From Pelobates cultripes (lineage: Eukaryota > Chordata > Amphibia > Anura > Pelobatidae): a DNA stretch of 64,000 nucleotides. A model generated the notes under the pieces. The model ran no database searches. It had not been told where the DNA came from and worked only from the letters and a program-made list of their open reading frames with translations. The number at the start of each line of letters is the position of its first letter. Positions within the stretch are counted from its first letter, which is position 1. Shown piece after piece: positions 23,422 to 34,620 of this stretch. A program made the position numbers and the translations under genes. The stretch lies in NCBI GenBank assembly GCA_933207985.1, contig OW240915.1, positions 116,313,238 through 116,377,237 of the forward strand. The letters are read 5' to 3'.

Positions 23422-26400
23422 ATGGAGACCGTCGGATCAGATTCTGCATTGGCCCAGCAGGTTGCTTTTAATGCAAGAACTATGCAGACCCAGGCACAGA
23501 CCATTCAAGTGCTGCAGGATCAGGTAGCTGAACTGCAAAATGAAGTTCGATCAATGCATAGTGAGCTTACCAGCTACAGGGCACATGATGTTGCGGCTGC
23601 TGCTACTACTACTGTTACACCTGCACAAGATGCCCGCTTGCCTCTACCAGAAAAATTTGGAGGAGACCGCAAAAAATTCAGGGGTTTCCTAAATCAATGC
23701 CGTTTGCATTTCATGATGTTACCTAACCGTTTTCCATCTGAAAGAGAGAAGGTGGGATTTATTTTTTCCCTCTTCAAAGATGAAGCCCTGGCCTGGGGCT
23801 CCCCTTTTCTGGAACAGGACAGTCCAATCTTGGGAAATTTAAAAGACTTTCTTGAGGCCATGTGCCTAGTTTTTGATGATCCCAATCGCTGTGCTACAGC
23901 AGAAGCCACTCTCCTTCATTTACATCAAGGGAGGCGCTCTGTGGCTGAATATGCTGCAGAATTCAGACAGTGGGTTACTGATACTACTTGGAACCAATCA
24001 GCCCAGAGGTTCCACTTCAGAAGGGGTCTCTCAGAAGCTATAAAAGATGAGCTAGCTCGTGTTGATCTTCCTGTTGAGTTTGATGCATTTGTGCGGTTGG
24101 CTATCCGTATTGATCGGAGACTTTCAGAAAGAAGATTGGAAAGACAGGGCTCTTTTAAACCAAGTGCTACTCCTACTTTCTATTCAAGAATTTCTACTCC
24201 GACCCCACAAACACCTACAGACTCTGAACCTGAGGCTATGCAGGTAGATCTAATAAGAGGGCCATTATCCAATGAAGAAAAACAGTGGCGACGCACTCAC
24301 AACTTATGCCTGTATTGTGGTAGTACAGGGCATTATGCCATCAATTGCCCTAACAAGTCTAAAAGAACAATAGCTATGACTGCTGAGGGTGCACAGATTC
24401 AACACCAATCCCAGATTTCAGACCAACTGGATTCTGTCACACAACCCTTGTTTTCTCTGGCTCAGGGTGAAGAAGGTATGATGACTCAACATCCTCATTT
24501 GGTGGTGCCTATCACTTTGCAATATGGTAATAATAAAATTTCAACTACAGCTATGATAGATTCCGGAGCAGGCGGAAACTTTATGGACATTAAATTTGCA
24601 GCAGAAAATAAAATTCAGTCTATCCCTAAATCTTCACCTGTGTTAATGGAAACAGTAGACGGTTCTCCACTTACGTCAGGCCCGGTTACACATGAGACTG
24701 TGCCCTTAAAATTGATTCTGGAAGTGAATCACCATGAGTCTATATCTTTCCACCTAATTTCCTCAACACAGTTTCCAGTGATTTTGGGTATACCCTGGCT
24801 TGCTCTGCATAACCCACAGATTGATTGGAAGACTAGAACTTTGTCCTTTCCTTCAGAACACTGCTTAATGAATTGTCAACCCTCTAAGGCGACACCTGTT
24901 ACCACAACAATTAATGAAATGGTTGCTACAAACTTAACCAAGCTTCCGCTACAATATCGGGATTTTGCAGATGTCTGTGATAAGAAGAATGCTGATCAGC
25001 TTCCACCTCATAGGCCTTATGATTGCCCCATAGAGCTGCTACCTGGAGCTGCTATCCCATTTGGCCGTATATACTCCCTTTCTGAGCCTGAATTGAAAGC
25101 ACTTCGTGAATACATACAAGAAAATCTTGCCAAAGGCTTTATTCGACCATCCACTTCTCCAGCAGGAGCTCCTATATTCTTTGTAGAAAAGAAAGATGGC
25201 AGTCTACGGCCATGTGTCGATTACAGGGACATTAATAAAATCACTGTTAAAAACCGTTATCCCTTGCCTCTCATTCCTGAACTTCTGGAGAGACTTCGTT
25301 CAGCTAAAATATTTACGAAGCTTGATCTACGGGGGGCATATAATCTGGTTCGCATAAGACCAAATGATGAATGGAAAACAGCTTTCAGAACCAGGTACGG
25401 ACATTACGAATATCTAGTAATGCCATTTGGGCTTTGTAATGCCCCTGCAACTTTTCAGCATCTAATCAATGATGTACTACGGGATCTCCTGGATCAGTTT
25501 GTTGTGGCATATTTGGATGATATCCTGATATTTTCTGATAATCTTGAAAATCACAGAAAACAGGTCTGCATTGTTCTTGAGCGCCTTCGTACCCACCACC
25601 TATACATTAAACTGGAAAAATGTGAGTTTGAACAAACAGAAATTCAGTTCCTGGGGTATGTAATAACTCCTAAAGGTTTAAGTATGGACGCAAGTAAAAT
25701 TAAAGCTGTGCTGGACTGGCCCATCCCCAAGAATGAAAAAGATATACAGAGATTTGTGGGGTTTGCCAATTTTTACAGGCGTTTCATTAAGAATTTCTCT
25801 GCCGTTATTACACCGATCACTGAACTTACACGTAAAGGGACTCCTTTTCAGTGGTCCAATAAGGCTGACACTGCATTTTCCAGATTAAAGACTCTGTTTA
25901 CATCTGCTCCTATCTTGGTACATCCTCAGCCAGAATTGCCATTTACTGTAGAGGTAGATGCTTCTGATTCAGCTGTTGGGGCTATACTATCTCAAAGGAC
26001 TGGACCTAAGATGTTGTTACATCCATGTGCCTTCTATTCCCGCCAGATGTTACCAGCAGAAAGAAATTATGACATAGGGAATAAAGAACTTTTGGCTATA
26101 AAAGCTGCCTTCACCGAATGGAGACATCTCTTGGAGGGAGCCACCCATCCAATTACTGTCCTCACAGATCACAAAAATCTGGAATGTATCCAATCCGCTA
26201 AGAGACTGTCAGCCAGACAAGCACGCTGGTCCCTATTTTTCTCAAGGTTTAATTTTTTTATTTCATACCGCCCTGGTTCCAGAAATGGCAAGGCGGATGC
26301 CTTGTCTAGGATAGCTGACCCCCTCCATACTACAGTAACCAAGGCCACCATCTTGCCGGAGAGCAGATTTTTAGGAGTTACCTTTCCTTCTGATCTAATG

Positions 26401-27849
26401 TCTCGCATTAAAAAGGGCTACTCTAAAGATCCAGTTTTTCGTGATCCTCCTCGTGATCTTCATATGACCATGCTTAATGGGTTTTGGATTTTTCAACAAC
26501 GTCTGTTTGTTCCAGAATCAGTGCGACTGGACGTTTTACGCCTCTACCATGACTCTAAACCAGCAGGTCATCCAGGAATCCGAAAGACACAAGAACTACT
26601 TACCCGATCCTTTTGGTGGCCTAAATATTATGAGGATGTTAAGAAGTATGTGTCCTCTTGTGATGTATGTGCCAGACATAAGACTCCTCGCTCATCCCCT
26701 GTTGGCTTGCTTCAGCCTCTTCCGATTCCTCATCGTCCCTGGGGATCTATATCCATGGACTTTATTGTGGAACTACCTCCCTCTAAGGAACACACTACTA
26801 TTCTTGTTGTTGTGGACCGGTTAACCAAGATGAGTCATTTCATACCAGCTCGTGGTCTCCCTTCAGCTAAACAGACTGCTGACCTTGTTATTCGGGAAAT
26901 ATTTCGCTTGCATGGAGTGCCTGATGAAGTAATTTCTGACAGGGGAGTGCAGTTTACATCTCATTTTTGGAAATATTTTTGTTCTATTCTAGGTATTAAT
27001 GTAAATCTGTCTTCAGCTTTTCATCCACAAAGTAATGGACAGACTGAGCGAACCAACCAGACTTTAGAACAATATTTGCGGTGCTATATTAGTTACCTGC
27101 AGGATGACTGGCTGGATTTTCTACCCACGGCGGAGTTTGCCTATAACAATGCCCAACACTGCTCCACTTCTCTGAGCCCATTTTTTGCCAATTATGGTTA
27201 CCATCCAACCTTTCTAGTGAGTCTCCCAATTACTACTCCCATTCCTGCAGTCACTGACCGGCTAACCGCCTTACGAGATTCCCAAGAACTGTTGAAGGAG
27301 ACTCTTTCGGAGGCTCAGGAATGTTACAAAAGAGCTGCTGATAGGCACAGAAAGGAGGCCCCAGTTTATCATGTTGGTGACAAGGTTTGGCTGTCAACAA
27401 AGAATCTTAAGCTTAGGATTCCTTCTCATAAATTGGGTCAAAAGTTCATGGGACCTTTTAAGATAATCGCTCAGATCAATGCAGTCACCTTCCGTCTGCA
27501 ACTTCCGGATTCCATGAAAATACATCCGGTGTTTCACGTGGCACTGCTTAAACCTTTTCATGAAAATACTTTCCCTGGTCGAGCCTTGCCTGCCCCACCA
27601 CCAGTCCTCGTGGATGGTGAAGATGAATACGAGGTGGAAAAAATTCTTGACTCCAGGATCTTCCGCAACAAGCTTCAATACTTGGTTCATTGGAAAGGCT
27701 ATGGTGAGGAGGATAGATCGTGGGAACCAGTGGACAATATTCATGCTCCTGATCTTCTTCAGTCTTTCCATGCACAGTACCCTGCTAAACCAGGAAATAG
27801 GGCATCCAGAGGCTGCGCATGTAGAGGTGGAGGTAATGTGAGGAACTGA
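23422..27849 (+). CDS. Gag-Pol polyprotein of Ty3/gypsy chromovirus
   Basis: This is a single uninterrupted frame of 1475 residues. Gag occupies roughly 1-310: an N-terminal heptad-like coiled-coil region (~10-55), a capsid-like retrotransposon gag domain (~75-240) and a zinc knuckle C-X2-C-X4-H-X4-C at 296-309. The aspartic protease has DSGA at 380-383. RT spans ~560-740 with YLDD at 697-700. RNase H follows, with Asp846 in VEVDAS and TDHKNL at 915-920. Integrase has an HHCC zinc domain (~1045-1090) and the catalytic triad Asp1113, Asp1173 and Glu1209, the last two 35 residues apart. A GPF/Y segment (GPFKI, ~1351) and a C-terminal chromodomain (~1402-1453, EYEVEKIL then YLVHWKGY) complete it. 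All key residues are present. Gag and Pol are fused in one frame, so processing would rely on the protease. The stop lies 13 bases inside the 3' LTR. The ATG at 23422 is the first in frame after the LTR. Possibly active. Confidence 0.96.
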   Translation: METVGSDSALAQQVAFNARTMQTQAQTIQVLQDQVAELQNEVRSMHSELTSYRAHDVAAAATTTVTPAQDARLPLPEKFGGDRKKFRGFLNQCRLHFMMLPNRFPSEREKVGFIFSLFKDEALAWGSPFLEQDSPILGNLKDFLEAMCLVFDDPNRCATAEATLLHLHQGRRSVAEYAAEFRQWVTDTTWNQSAQRFHFRRGLSEAIKDELARVDLPVEFDAFVRLAIRIDRRLSERRLERQGSFKPSATPTFYSRISTPTPQTPTDSEPEAMQVDLIRGPLSNEEKQWRRTHNLCLYCGSTGHYAINCPNKSKRTIAMTAEGAQIQHQSQISDQLDSVTQPLFSLAQGEEGMMTQHPHLVVPITLQYGNNKISTTAMIDSGAGGNFMDIKFAAENKIQSIPKSSPVLMETVDGSPLTSGPVTHETVPLKLILEVNHHESISFHLISSTQFPVILGIPWLALHNPQIDWKTRTLSFPSEHCLMNCQPSKATPVTTTINEMVATNLTKLPLQYRDFADVCDKKNADQLPPHRPYDCPIELLPGAAIPFGRIYSLSEPELKALREYIQENLAKGFIRPSTSPAGAPIFFVEKKDGSLRPCVDYRDINKITVKNRYPLPLIPELLERLRSAKIFTKLDLRGAYNLVRIRPNDEWKTAFRTRYGHYEYLVMPFGLCNAPATFQHLINDVLRDLLDQFVVAYLDDILIFSDNLENHRKQVCIVLERLRTHHLYIKLEKCEFEQTEIQFLGYVITPKGLSMDASKIKAVLDWPIPKNEKDIQRFVGFANFYRRFIKNFSAVITPITELTRKGTPFQWSNKADTAFSRLKTLFTSAPILVHPQPELPFTVEVDASDSAVGAILSQRTGPKMLLHPCAFYSRQMLPAERNYDIGNKELLAIKAAFTEWRHLLEGATHPITVLTDHKNLECIQSAKRLSARQARWSLFFSRFNFFISYRPGSRNGKADALSRIADPLHTTVTKATILPESRFLGVTFPSDLMSRIKKGYSKDPVFRDPPRDLHMTMLNGFWIFQQRLFVPESVRLDVLRLYHDSKPAGHPGIRKTQELLTRSFWWPKYYEDVKKYVSSCDVCARHKTPRSSPVGLLQPLPIPHRPWGSISMDFIVELPPSKEHTTILVVVDRLTKMSHFIPARGLPSAKQTADLVIREIFRLHGVPDEVISDRGVQFTSHFWKYFCSILGINVNLSSAFHPQSNGQTERTNQTLEQYLRCYISYLQDDWLDFLPTAEFAYNNAQHCSTSLSPFFANYGYHPTFLVSLPITTPIPAVTDRLTALRDSQELLKETLSEAQECYKRAADRHRKEAPVYHVGDKVWLSTKNLKLRIPSHKLGQKFMGPFKIIAQINAVTFRLQLPDSMKIHPVFHVALLKPFHENTFPGRALPAPPPVLVDGEDEYEVEKILDSRIFRNKLQYLVHWKGYGEEDRSWEPVDNIHAPDLLQSFHAQYPAKPGNRASRGCACRGGGNVRN
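27820..27836 (+). other. Polypurine tract candidate
   Basis: Purine-rich GTAGAGGTGGAGGTAA lies immediately before the 3' LTR, the expected position of the plus-strand primer. It overlaps the last codons of gag-pol. Confidence 0.65.
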
Positions 27850-28340
27850 CTCTGCTGGGTTTCGAACCCTGGTTTACATGGTGCTAAACCTTTTCCTTAC
27901 CAGTACACCAGCCTGCCTTTTGCAAATTTACCTGAGATCTGATACTATTGTTTGTAGAGTCAAGGTTATCAGTGACAACTCACTTCAGCTGTGTCTGGTC
28001 AGGTGTCTGGTCCTTGGCCTATAAAAGCCACTTCCTGTCTCTGTACCTTTGCCAGATTATTGTGGTTCCTGTACTCTCTAATCCAGCGTGTTCCTGTTTC
28101 TCCTTCCTGTTGCTGAATTTGGACTGTTTTGACTTTGCTGCTTCTCCTTCCCACTGACCTCGGCTTGCCTCACTACGATTATCATCTTTCTGTTCCAGTC
28201 TCCCATCTCTGCTTAAGACCAGAAGGCCACTCAAGGCTCAGGGGCTCAACCACCTGGGTAACGAGTGGCTACCTCTGGCAGAAAAACATTGCTGATCTGG
28301 CTACTGGACTCCAAAACTTTGTAACATCAATATCATTACA
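27837..28340 (+). repeat. 3' LTR of the chromovirus
   Basis: 504 bp, identical to the 5' LTR except for one substitution and one single-base insertion. The TATAAAA copy is at 28020-28026. The gag-pol stop codon (27847-27849) lies inside it. Confidence 0.95.
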
Positions 28341-28345
28341 TATAC

Positions 28346-29204
28346 AATGGAACCAGACAGGGGTGCCCACTCTCGCCCGTGATCTTCGCGTTGACACTGG
28401 AGCCGTTTCTGAGAAGGATCAGACAGAACGTAAACATACAGGGCCTCACAGCTGGACCGACACAACACAAAACAATAGCATATGCGGACGACCTGCTGTT
28501 TGTGGTCACACATCCAGAGACCACCTTACTGGCGATACAGGCAGAATTTGAAGAATATGGGCTGATCTCCAACCTTCAAATAAATTACACTAAGTTGGAG
28601 ATCCTCAACCTCACCATTGACCACGCCCACAAACGGACACTTCAAAGACAACACCCGTACCGCTGGTGTGACCAAGGCATGCGGTACCTAGGGGTGTGGC
28701 TCACACCCAACCCGGCAGACCTTTACACCCACAACTACCTCCCTATACTAAAAAAAGCAATGGAGGAACTAAATAAATGGAGCTCCATTTATTTAGTTAC
28801 TCTACGCGTTGTGGCTAGGAAGAGTAAATGCCGTAAAAATGACGCTACTACCGAAACTTCTCTTCATGTTCCAAACGGTACCGATACTAGCCCCACAAGC
28901 CTTCTTTAAGACGCTACGGGCAGAGGTCCGCACGTTCGTATGGAAGGGCAAACCCCCACGCATAGCACACACTCAACTAACCCTGCCTAAACTCCGAGGA
29001 GGCCTGGCACTCCCCGATTTCGAAAAGTACTACCAGGCAGCGCATCTCACCAGAATCGTTAGCTGGTCGGTCGCCAGCGGAATGAAACCATGGACCCAGC
29101 TAGAATCCGACATCACTAACTGTGACCTTTGCACGCTACCATGGATACCAAGGGCCGCGTACAAGCATAAACACATTCCCAACCCATTTGTGGCGCGACC
29201 ATGA
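28346..29204 (+). pseudogene. LINE RT, palm C-terminal half and thumb
   Basis: The L1-like RT resumes after the chromovirus: NGTRQGCPLSPVIFALTLEP (~28347), then IAYADDLLFV (motif C, ~28475), LISNLQINYTKLEIL, MRYLGVWLT, and LWLGRVNAVKMTLLPKLLF in a shifted frame (28809 on), with RTFVWKGKPPRI and LRGGLALPDFEKYYQAA. The frame changes at a 32-bp palindrome (28767-28798). The frame ends at 29204, with degraded sequence to 29560. Confidence 0.88.
28767..28798. repeat. Perfect 32-bp palindrome at RT frameshift
   Basis: The 16 bases AACTAAATAAATGGAG are followed directly by their exact complement. It sits where the LINE frame changes (LNKWSS to LWLGRVN), suggesting a template-switch error. Confidence 0.93.
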
Positions 29205-29562
29205 AGATCTGGCACAGACAAGGCACGAAGCAATACCTCACGACGGATCCAGGCCCGTTACTGCCGTTGAGAGGCAACCCAGACTTCCCAGCAGGAGACC
29301 ACGGCCCCACGCCAGGCCCGGGGGGACGCACAACAACTCCCCGCATGATGGATGCCCTCCAGCGCCCATTTGAAGTCCGCGGCGTCATAGACCTTTTTCC
29401 AGATAGAACGCTAACTTTGCACACACACTGGCGAGAGCACAAATAGTAGGATATGCTCGATCCATCCCGCAAAAAACATCATTACTGAGAGAACCCACAC
29501 AATTCGAACTACTCTGTACGCAAGAAAATGAAACCCCACGTGCCATTTCACAGATATATGCA

Positions 29563-30198
29563 ATGCTGGTTACGGGTAGGTATATACTGGCACCCCCATG
29601 TATGAGAAACTGGGAGGAAGACCTAGAAGAACCCATGACAGAAGCGGATTGGGACAAAAGCATCACCCTGATACAAAAAACACCTAGCTCGGCAAGGCTA
29701 CAAGAAAACTCGTACAAACTATACACCAGATGGTACTTGACACCGACGGCGCTCCACGCCAAGAATTCAGAAACCCCAGACTCCTGTTGGAGATGTGGAA
29801 AAGAGAGAGGCACATTCATACACACCTGGTGGACGTGCTCACGACTCCGACCATTCTGGAACACAATTAGAGAGGTAATACATGAAGTAACGGACAAAAT
29901 GCTTCCGAGTTCCCCAGCAACATTCCTCCAACATCACACGGATATGTCTATACCGACATACAGTAAATCTGTCATCCCATGGCTCTTAAACGAAGCCAAA
30001 GTGACGGTCACAATATACTGGAAGCAGGCCACCACACCCTCCATTGCAAGATGGGTGGAAGAGGTGGAAGCAACCAGGAAATTCGAAGACGTGAAGGCAA
30101 CCACCCCGAACCTTAGAGATCGCTACACCAAACGCTGGTTTCACTGGATTAGACTAACCGCCTCCGACGCTTTTCAGAACAGCATGGCGACACAGTAG
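29563..30198 (+). pseudogene. LINE ORF2 C-terminal domain
   Basis: An open frame of 211 codons follows the RT in the L1-like order. Features are LYTRWYLTP, the cysteine/histidine cluster CWRCGKERGTFIHTWWTC (~29790-29845, typical of the L1 ORF2 C-terminus) and the terminal RDRYTKRWFHWI. It ends at TAG 30196-30198, the probable natural ORF2 stop. Confidence 0.85.
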
Positions 30199-32021
30199 GC
30201 GAAGGAGGGGAGTATTAAACCAAAATAAATACGGCATCAACATGAAGAGATGGGGAACGGCGAACTTGGACGGCGACAGGGGATGGAATCACCCAGCATC
30301 ACCAACCCAAAAAACCCACATACACATAGACGAAACACGACTCGCCACCACATATAGACATATATCCAAAGGACAACTGGAGGCGAGACAATAAACAGGC
30401 CAGTCAGGGACATACACAAGTGAACACACAACACATACGAGCGGCAGCGCGACGAGTACGTGCAGAAAAAAGTCCGGCCGGAATGCACACTCTCACGGGC
30501 ACATTTTTATAGAAAAAAAAAACCGCTGGGACTTCAAACTGCGCTACCTGAACCAAGGCCCACTACAAACACACGGACGGTCAAGACATAGAGCCGACGG
30601 CCACTGCAGTCAGATAGAACCAGAAGGGAGTTGCGAAACCACACGATCTGAGCGCCACACACATCCACAGCCCAAACACAGACCTTTTTGATCCACCCCA
30701 AAATCCACAGGACAGCACCACAACCACGCACACAGACAAACCCACCTAAACGCGACCACACCACGACACACAGACTGCGACTCAGACACAAAAACCTGAA
30801 CCACAAAGACGCAACACTAGAGGCGGACACACAGAGCTCCAGAATAAAGCAACACAACATAGGCACAACCATGGACACACGCAATAGAGGAGACACAGAC
30901 TTACCGCAAAAGGTTTCACCATTACTAGCAGAGGGGAAGGACACGAAATGTACAAAACCAATACAACCTCAATATACACGAGCTGGTAACCACAAGACAC
31001 ACTAGAACTCAGGGCTGCAGGCAAAAGGCCAGAGCATGCAAACACTAGCCCATTTTCGCAAGATGGGTCTTCACTGCAGTTTATGGCAACAGGGATAAAT
31101 ATGCAAACACAGGCATTTCAAAAGAAAACAGTGTATTGTTAAAATATGCCACCCGCATTGCACTCTCCAAATAAGGAAGTCATCAGTTAAATGTAATGGG
31201 TAAAATGTAAACTGTACCATGCAACACTTTGTTCAAACATGTAATATAAAAGTCACGACGAACTTGCCTCTGCGCAGGCAATAAGACGGCATTCCGACCT
31301 GTATAACTGGAAAAAAAAAAGCGCCTCTGTGTAGGCGAGCACCCACATATAAACAAAACCAAGTCTGCAATGGAACTATGAGGTGATAACAGTGAACAGA
31401 CTCAAAACAGTGCATGTCCACAAATAGCCACACCAGCACATGTGAAAAGCTATGGTACCCGTAAGGGCTAAAGTTCATGGACAAGTGACGTGACACATCA
31501 CACGCAAGGCTACATGCCATTAGTGCTACACTGCTTAAAACCGCTGGCTCAACGACTGGATCATATACCCAGAGCACCTAAGGTCCTATAACACATCAGT
31601 CCATGTCGCATACCTAGCGGCAAAATGTGCGAGACGCACCTTAATGAAAGCACCCATCAACGAGCCACACTAGTACCATTCAATGAGTTGATAGCTGAAT
31701 ACACGTTACTAACTGCCACTACTAATTGCCACTACATACCTGACAACAACTCCCTAACAACGCAGTACCAAGCAGGTTTAACGCATTTTGGATGTCTTGC
31801 TATGCAAGGCCTATGAATACCCAATATTTGTCATTGCTTGTTTATTTTGACTTCTATGCCTCTGCGCAGGCAACCATATATTATACTGAGCTAACTGAAA
31901 TATGTCGGCCTCACGTTGTTTACACTTTCAGTATGCACGCCTCTGTGTAGGCGACTATCTGCGTCAATAATACTATGTTCAACACCCGTGTTTATATTGA
32001 TGACAATAAACATATTTAAAA
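30199..32021 (+). other. LINE 3' region with repeated short hairpins
   Basis: About 1.8 kb without a supported gene. The motif GCCTCTG(C/T)G(C/T)AGGC occurs four times, as two close pairs (31266-31279 with 31323-31336, and 31858-31871 with 31939-31952); each can form a short stem. AATAAA at 32005-32010 is followed by the element end. Confidence 0.7.
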
Positions 32022-32038
32022 CAAAAAGTGGATACAAT

Positions 32039-33615
32039 ATGGGAGAACTGGAAGGTTGGCTGAGTAACAAAACTTGTTAATTTGTCAGGATTACCAATAT
32101 AGGGCTTATTTTACTAGGCATTCATAAATTCCGCATGTGCGGATCATGACATGTAAAGTGCTACCAAACAGTAGGTTCGTCCATTATACTTTAGAGAAAG
32201 AAATAAAATGATTAAACATGGTAGAAGGGCTTTGTAAATAATTAACTGATTTACATGTGCAACTGTGTGAATTCTACATACTTATGGGAAGTACTTGAAA
32301 TAATGTGGTCATTAGAATGTGGATCCTCACATAGTTAGTAAAGTACGGCATGCTGGTTAATCCTGTAGGATGCATATTTAAAATGCTAGCCTACAGAAGA
32401 ATGCAAGATATGTAAATGCCCTATACTCTCTGCATATAAAAATATTTATTTAAAACTTACTCATAAACAAATCCTTGTACACTAATTTAAAAATGTAGTA
32501 AATGCTATAAACAGCAAGTCTCAAATTAGCAGGACATGTGCTGTCTTGTAGGCCAAAGTTAAATCATATTTAATTGCGTGTCTACAGTTCTACCACTCTC
32601 TCACATTATAACTTTGAAAAATTGGTATGAGACAATACATTTCTTACACGGACATAAAAAGCTGTTGATAAAACATCAGGTCTGACAGCTCTTTTATGTT
32701 ACCTTTCATATCTTCATTTCCATCTATAGAGTTGGAATAATAGTCCAGTGAAAAGTTTACTCCTATTTACATTATATGTATTTATTTATTTATTCATTAT
32801 TTATTTGTAACTTACCATACTCTGTTTTTGTATAAGAAAACATTTTCAGAGAAAAAGTATATACATAATATAAAAAATGTAAGGCTACAGACTTTACTAC
32901 ATGGTTAATACATGTTTTTTTTTGGACCAGCAGCTGAGAATGAAACACAAAATGCCATTTTAATTCATGAAAATGCAGATGAGACACATTCTCATTGGGA
33001 TGTCATGCTGCATTTTCCTTGGTCGGTAATTTTCATTACTGATTCTATTCATCAACTTGCTTACATACAAGAAATTCTTTCTCTTTGACCAAGGGAGCTG
33101 AATAAATAGATATCCTTTGGCCTAGTTATAGAAAAATAAAATTAAAACATGTTTTCTATTGATTGTTATATAATCATGAAGATTACAATAAATGTTATGG
33201 AAGACATTTTTCTTAACAATGTTTGGATTGAAAGAGGTTGACTCATAAAGCTATTTAAAAAAATTTTTTAATAAATGTTTCTTTATTGAGGTTTTTTTCC
33301 CTTTTTTTCAAAACACCTTTACAGGAAATACAATAAGTTCCCTTAAATATATATCTAGTGACTAGTTCACAACTTAATTGAAGAATGCCCATAACCTCCG
33401 CTTTAAATACACATCAAAGCATTAAAAAAAAAAAAAGTAGAAAGAAAAAGATAGAAATAAAAAATTCAAAAGACTGAAAAAGCACAAATGGAAAAAGACA
33501 AAGTGGGAAAAGACAAGACATGAGACCACACTTGGACTTAGGTGGAATGTTGTAGTTAGTCCTCTTGTTTGTATAAGCAAACTGTTAGAATGTAACATTT
33601 GTCCTGTCCTTGGTA
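32039..33615. other. Unassigned AT-rich non-coding DNA
   Basis: No gene, RNA or mobile-element structure recognised over 1.5 kb. Short simple-sequence tracts occur (TATTTATTTATTTATT near 32775; A-runs near 33423). Confidence 0.45.
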
Positions 33616-33714
33616 ATCACCAGCAGGGCTGGCCTTAGGCCATTAGACGCCCTGTGCGAAAAGTCTTCACGGCGTCGTTCATCCCCCCCCCCCAACAAGT
33701 TGCCTTATATATAC

Positions 33715-34430
33715 AGTCACACACACAGGCAAAGGCAGACAGTCAAACAAACAGTTACAAGCAGACAGTCAGACACGCTCAGTTACAGGCAGACAGTCAC
33801 ACATACTGCTTTACAAGCAGACCGTCATACACACTCGGTTACAGTCATGCAGACACTCACGCTGATAGGAACACATACAGGCACACACAATGGCACAGCT
33901 ACAGCGACACACACAATTGGAGTCACACACAGGCAGACAGTCACACACAAAGGCAGAGAGTCACACACAGAGGGAGGCAGTCACACAAACAGACAGTCAC
34001 AGACAGACAGTCACACACACACACAAGCAGACAGGCACACACACACACACAAAGGCAGACAGTCACACACATACACAGACAGACAGTCACACAGGCAGAC
34101 AGTCACACACACAGGCAGACAGTCACACACAGGCAGTCAGGCAGTCACACACAGACAGGCTGTCATACACAAGCAGGCAGTCAGACAGTCACACACACAC
34201 AGACAGTCTCACACACAGGCAGTCATACACAGGCAATCAGACAGACAGTCACACACACAGGCAGGCAGACACGCAGGCAGTCTCACACACAAGCAGGCAG
34301 TCTTACACACACAGTCAGACAGACACACACACAGGCAGGCAGTCACACAGACAGACACACACACACACACACAAAGGCAGACAGTCACACAAACAGGCAA
34401 ACAGTCACACACACACACACACACACACAC
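33715..34430. repeat. CACACAGGCAGACAGT minisatellite
   Basis: About 700 bp of degenerate tandem units of the type (CA)n GGCAGACAGT, with variable CA length. A related array is at 36805-37175. Confidence 0.92.
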
Positions 34431-34431
34431 A

Positions 34432-34620
34432 GAAGTCTCTGGTGTCTGGTGCACAGAAAGAGGAAAGCAGGAAGGAGTCCCTGCTTCCCCAACATCTAAC
34501 TGCTTCTACTCTCCCTTCCAGCCACAATGGAAGGGAGGGAGAGTAGAAGCAGTTAGATGTTGGGGAAGCAGGGACTCCTTCCTGCTTTCTTCTTTCTATG
34601 CACCAGACACCAGAGACTTC
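34432..34620. repeat. Long hairpin inside the hAT element
   Basis: Positions 34432-34520 pair with 34528-34620. The arms differ by two substitutions and one 4-base indel, with a 7-base loop. Confidence 0.92.

Larger units (their letters stand above)
22901..28340 (+). mobile_element. Complete Ty3/gypsy chromovirus
   Basis: This is a 5440-bp LTR retrotransposon with two LTRs, one gag-pol frame and a 5-bp target duplication. LTRs start TGTG and end TTACA. Comparing the two LTRs base by base I find one substitution (G at 23235, C at 28171) and one extra A in a poly-A run (~28282), so the insertion is very recent. It is inserted in the RT of the L1-like LINE in the same orientation. A downstream chromodomain classifies it as a chromovirus. 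Confidence 0.96.
18765..32021 (+). mobile_element. Near full-length L1-like (Tx1/L1 clade) LINE, interrupted
   Basis: The outer limits are fixed by a 17-bp identical duplication. Removing the chromovirus (5440 bp plus its 5-bp duplication) and the ~0.6-kb insertion at 20440-21050 leaves about 7.2 kb. The order is a 1.5-kb purine/GC-rich leader, an apurinic-type endonuclease, a reverse transcriptase, a C-terminal cysteine-rich region, a 1.8-kb 3' region and an AATAAA signal at 32005-32010 shortly before the end. No separate ORF1 was recognised in the leader. Frameshifts in the endonuclease and RT show it was already decaying. Clade is inferred from the endonuclease-RT architecture. Confidence 0.88.

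Noticed and set aside
33715..34430. Possible CRISPR-like array
   Set aside because: Units are contiguous and degenerate without distinct spacers, and the setting is a vertebrate transposon.
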